DNA from: Paludibacteraceae bacterium
GTDB taxonomy: Bacteria; Bacteroidota; Bacteroidia; Bacteroidales; Paludibacteraceae
Reading direction: 5' to 3'
Assembly: GCA_904502115.1 (NCBI GenBank)
Contig: CAJGDW010000095.1
Location: 1-6,049 of the forward strand
DNA: 6,049 nt
The position numbers and the translations under genes are program-made. This document shows positions 5,840 to 6,049 of the stretch, in pieces; position 1 is the first letter of the stretch; the number at the start of each line of letters is the position of its first letter. A model generated the notes under the pieces. That model did no database searches and was not told where the DNA came from. It saw only the letters and a list, made by a program, of their open reading frames with translations.

Positions 5840-6049
5840 TTATTCATCATCCTTGGTTGCTAAAAGCATGGTAGAACCTTCTCCTTTATAATAAAGTATA
5901 GGTAAGATATCCTCTGGTATTTGTTCTGTGACCTTACAAAAATTTGTAGATTGAGGCAAATCATACAAGGCTTCTAAATCACCTTGGGTTACAGGTTGTT
6001 TCCTAAAAATAAAATTCTGATAATACCTATTTTCGTTAGCATAATCTTC
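5840..6049 (-). CDS. C-terminal end of an unrecognised protein, cut by the window edge
   Basis: An open frame enters from the right edge and runs 69 codons to a TAA at 5842-5840. The residues start EDYANENRYYQNFIFRKQP and end ILYYKGEGSTMLLATKDDE. The segment is soluble-looking, with one cysteine, many aromatic and acidic residues, no membrane helix and an acidic tail. I do not recognise a family. Its reality as a gene is supported by the uninterrupted frame to the window edge, ordinary codon use and the terminator placed just beyond its stop. It converges on the ligase gene. The start and most of the protein lie outside the window, so no function can be given. Confidence 0.7.
   Translation of the reverse strand, partial: EDYANENRYYQNFIFRKQPVTQGDLEALYDLPQSTNFCKVTEQIPEDILPILYYKGEGSTMLLATKDDE

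Overview
The window looks like chromosomal core sequence from a member of the Bacteroidota, possibly Bacteroidales-like. The evidence is that both promoters that can be proposed match the TAnnTTTG element of this phylum, genes start behind A/T-rich leaders without a clear Shine-Dalgarno, the DNA is A+T-rich, and the proteins (DnaE with a charged insert in its PHP domain, FabF with ACASS at the active site, RNase III beginning with a short basic leader before ILGF) read like Bacteroidota versions. The genus cannot be told from the sequence.

Layout. Bases 1-539 (minus) hold the N-terminal 179 residues of the replicative DNA polymerase III alpha subunit, cut by the window edge. Bases 541-722 are a dense array of octamers and heptamers between dnaE and purN that runs into the 3' end of purN. 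Bases 704-1270 (minus) are purN, for purine synthesis. Bases 1271-1594 are a divergent intergenic region with one candidate promoter facing each way, a 12-bp palindrome and one DnaA-box-like 9-mer. Bases 1595-5744 (plus) form a tight four-gene run, acpP - fabF - rnc - long-chain acyl-CoA ligase, with gaps of 18-22 nt and no internal terminator visible. Bases 5763-5817 hold a near-perfect 20-bp inverted repeat followed by a strong terminator hairpin that can serve both strands. Bases 5840-6049 (minus) are the last 69 codons of a convergent gene that I do not recognise.

How the genes fit together: acyl carrier protein and FabF are the carrier and an elongating condensing enzyme of type II fatty acid synthesis. 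RNase III follows, as in many bacteria, and the ligase activates free fatty acids, so the run joins fatty acid synthesis and activation with RNA processing. purN and dnaE lie on the other strand and may be transcribed together through the repeat array.

No new defence, mobile or biosynthetic system is visible. The item most worth a second look is the hierarchical octamer array between purN and dnaE, together with a possibly related motif beside the distal terminator. The rest is ordinary housekeeping content, with smaller points such as a TTG start for rnc in the same frame as fabF.
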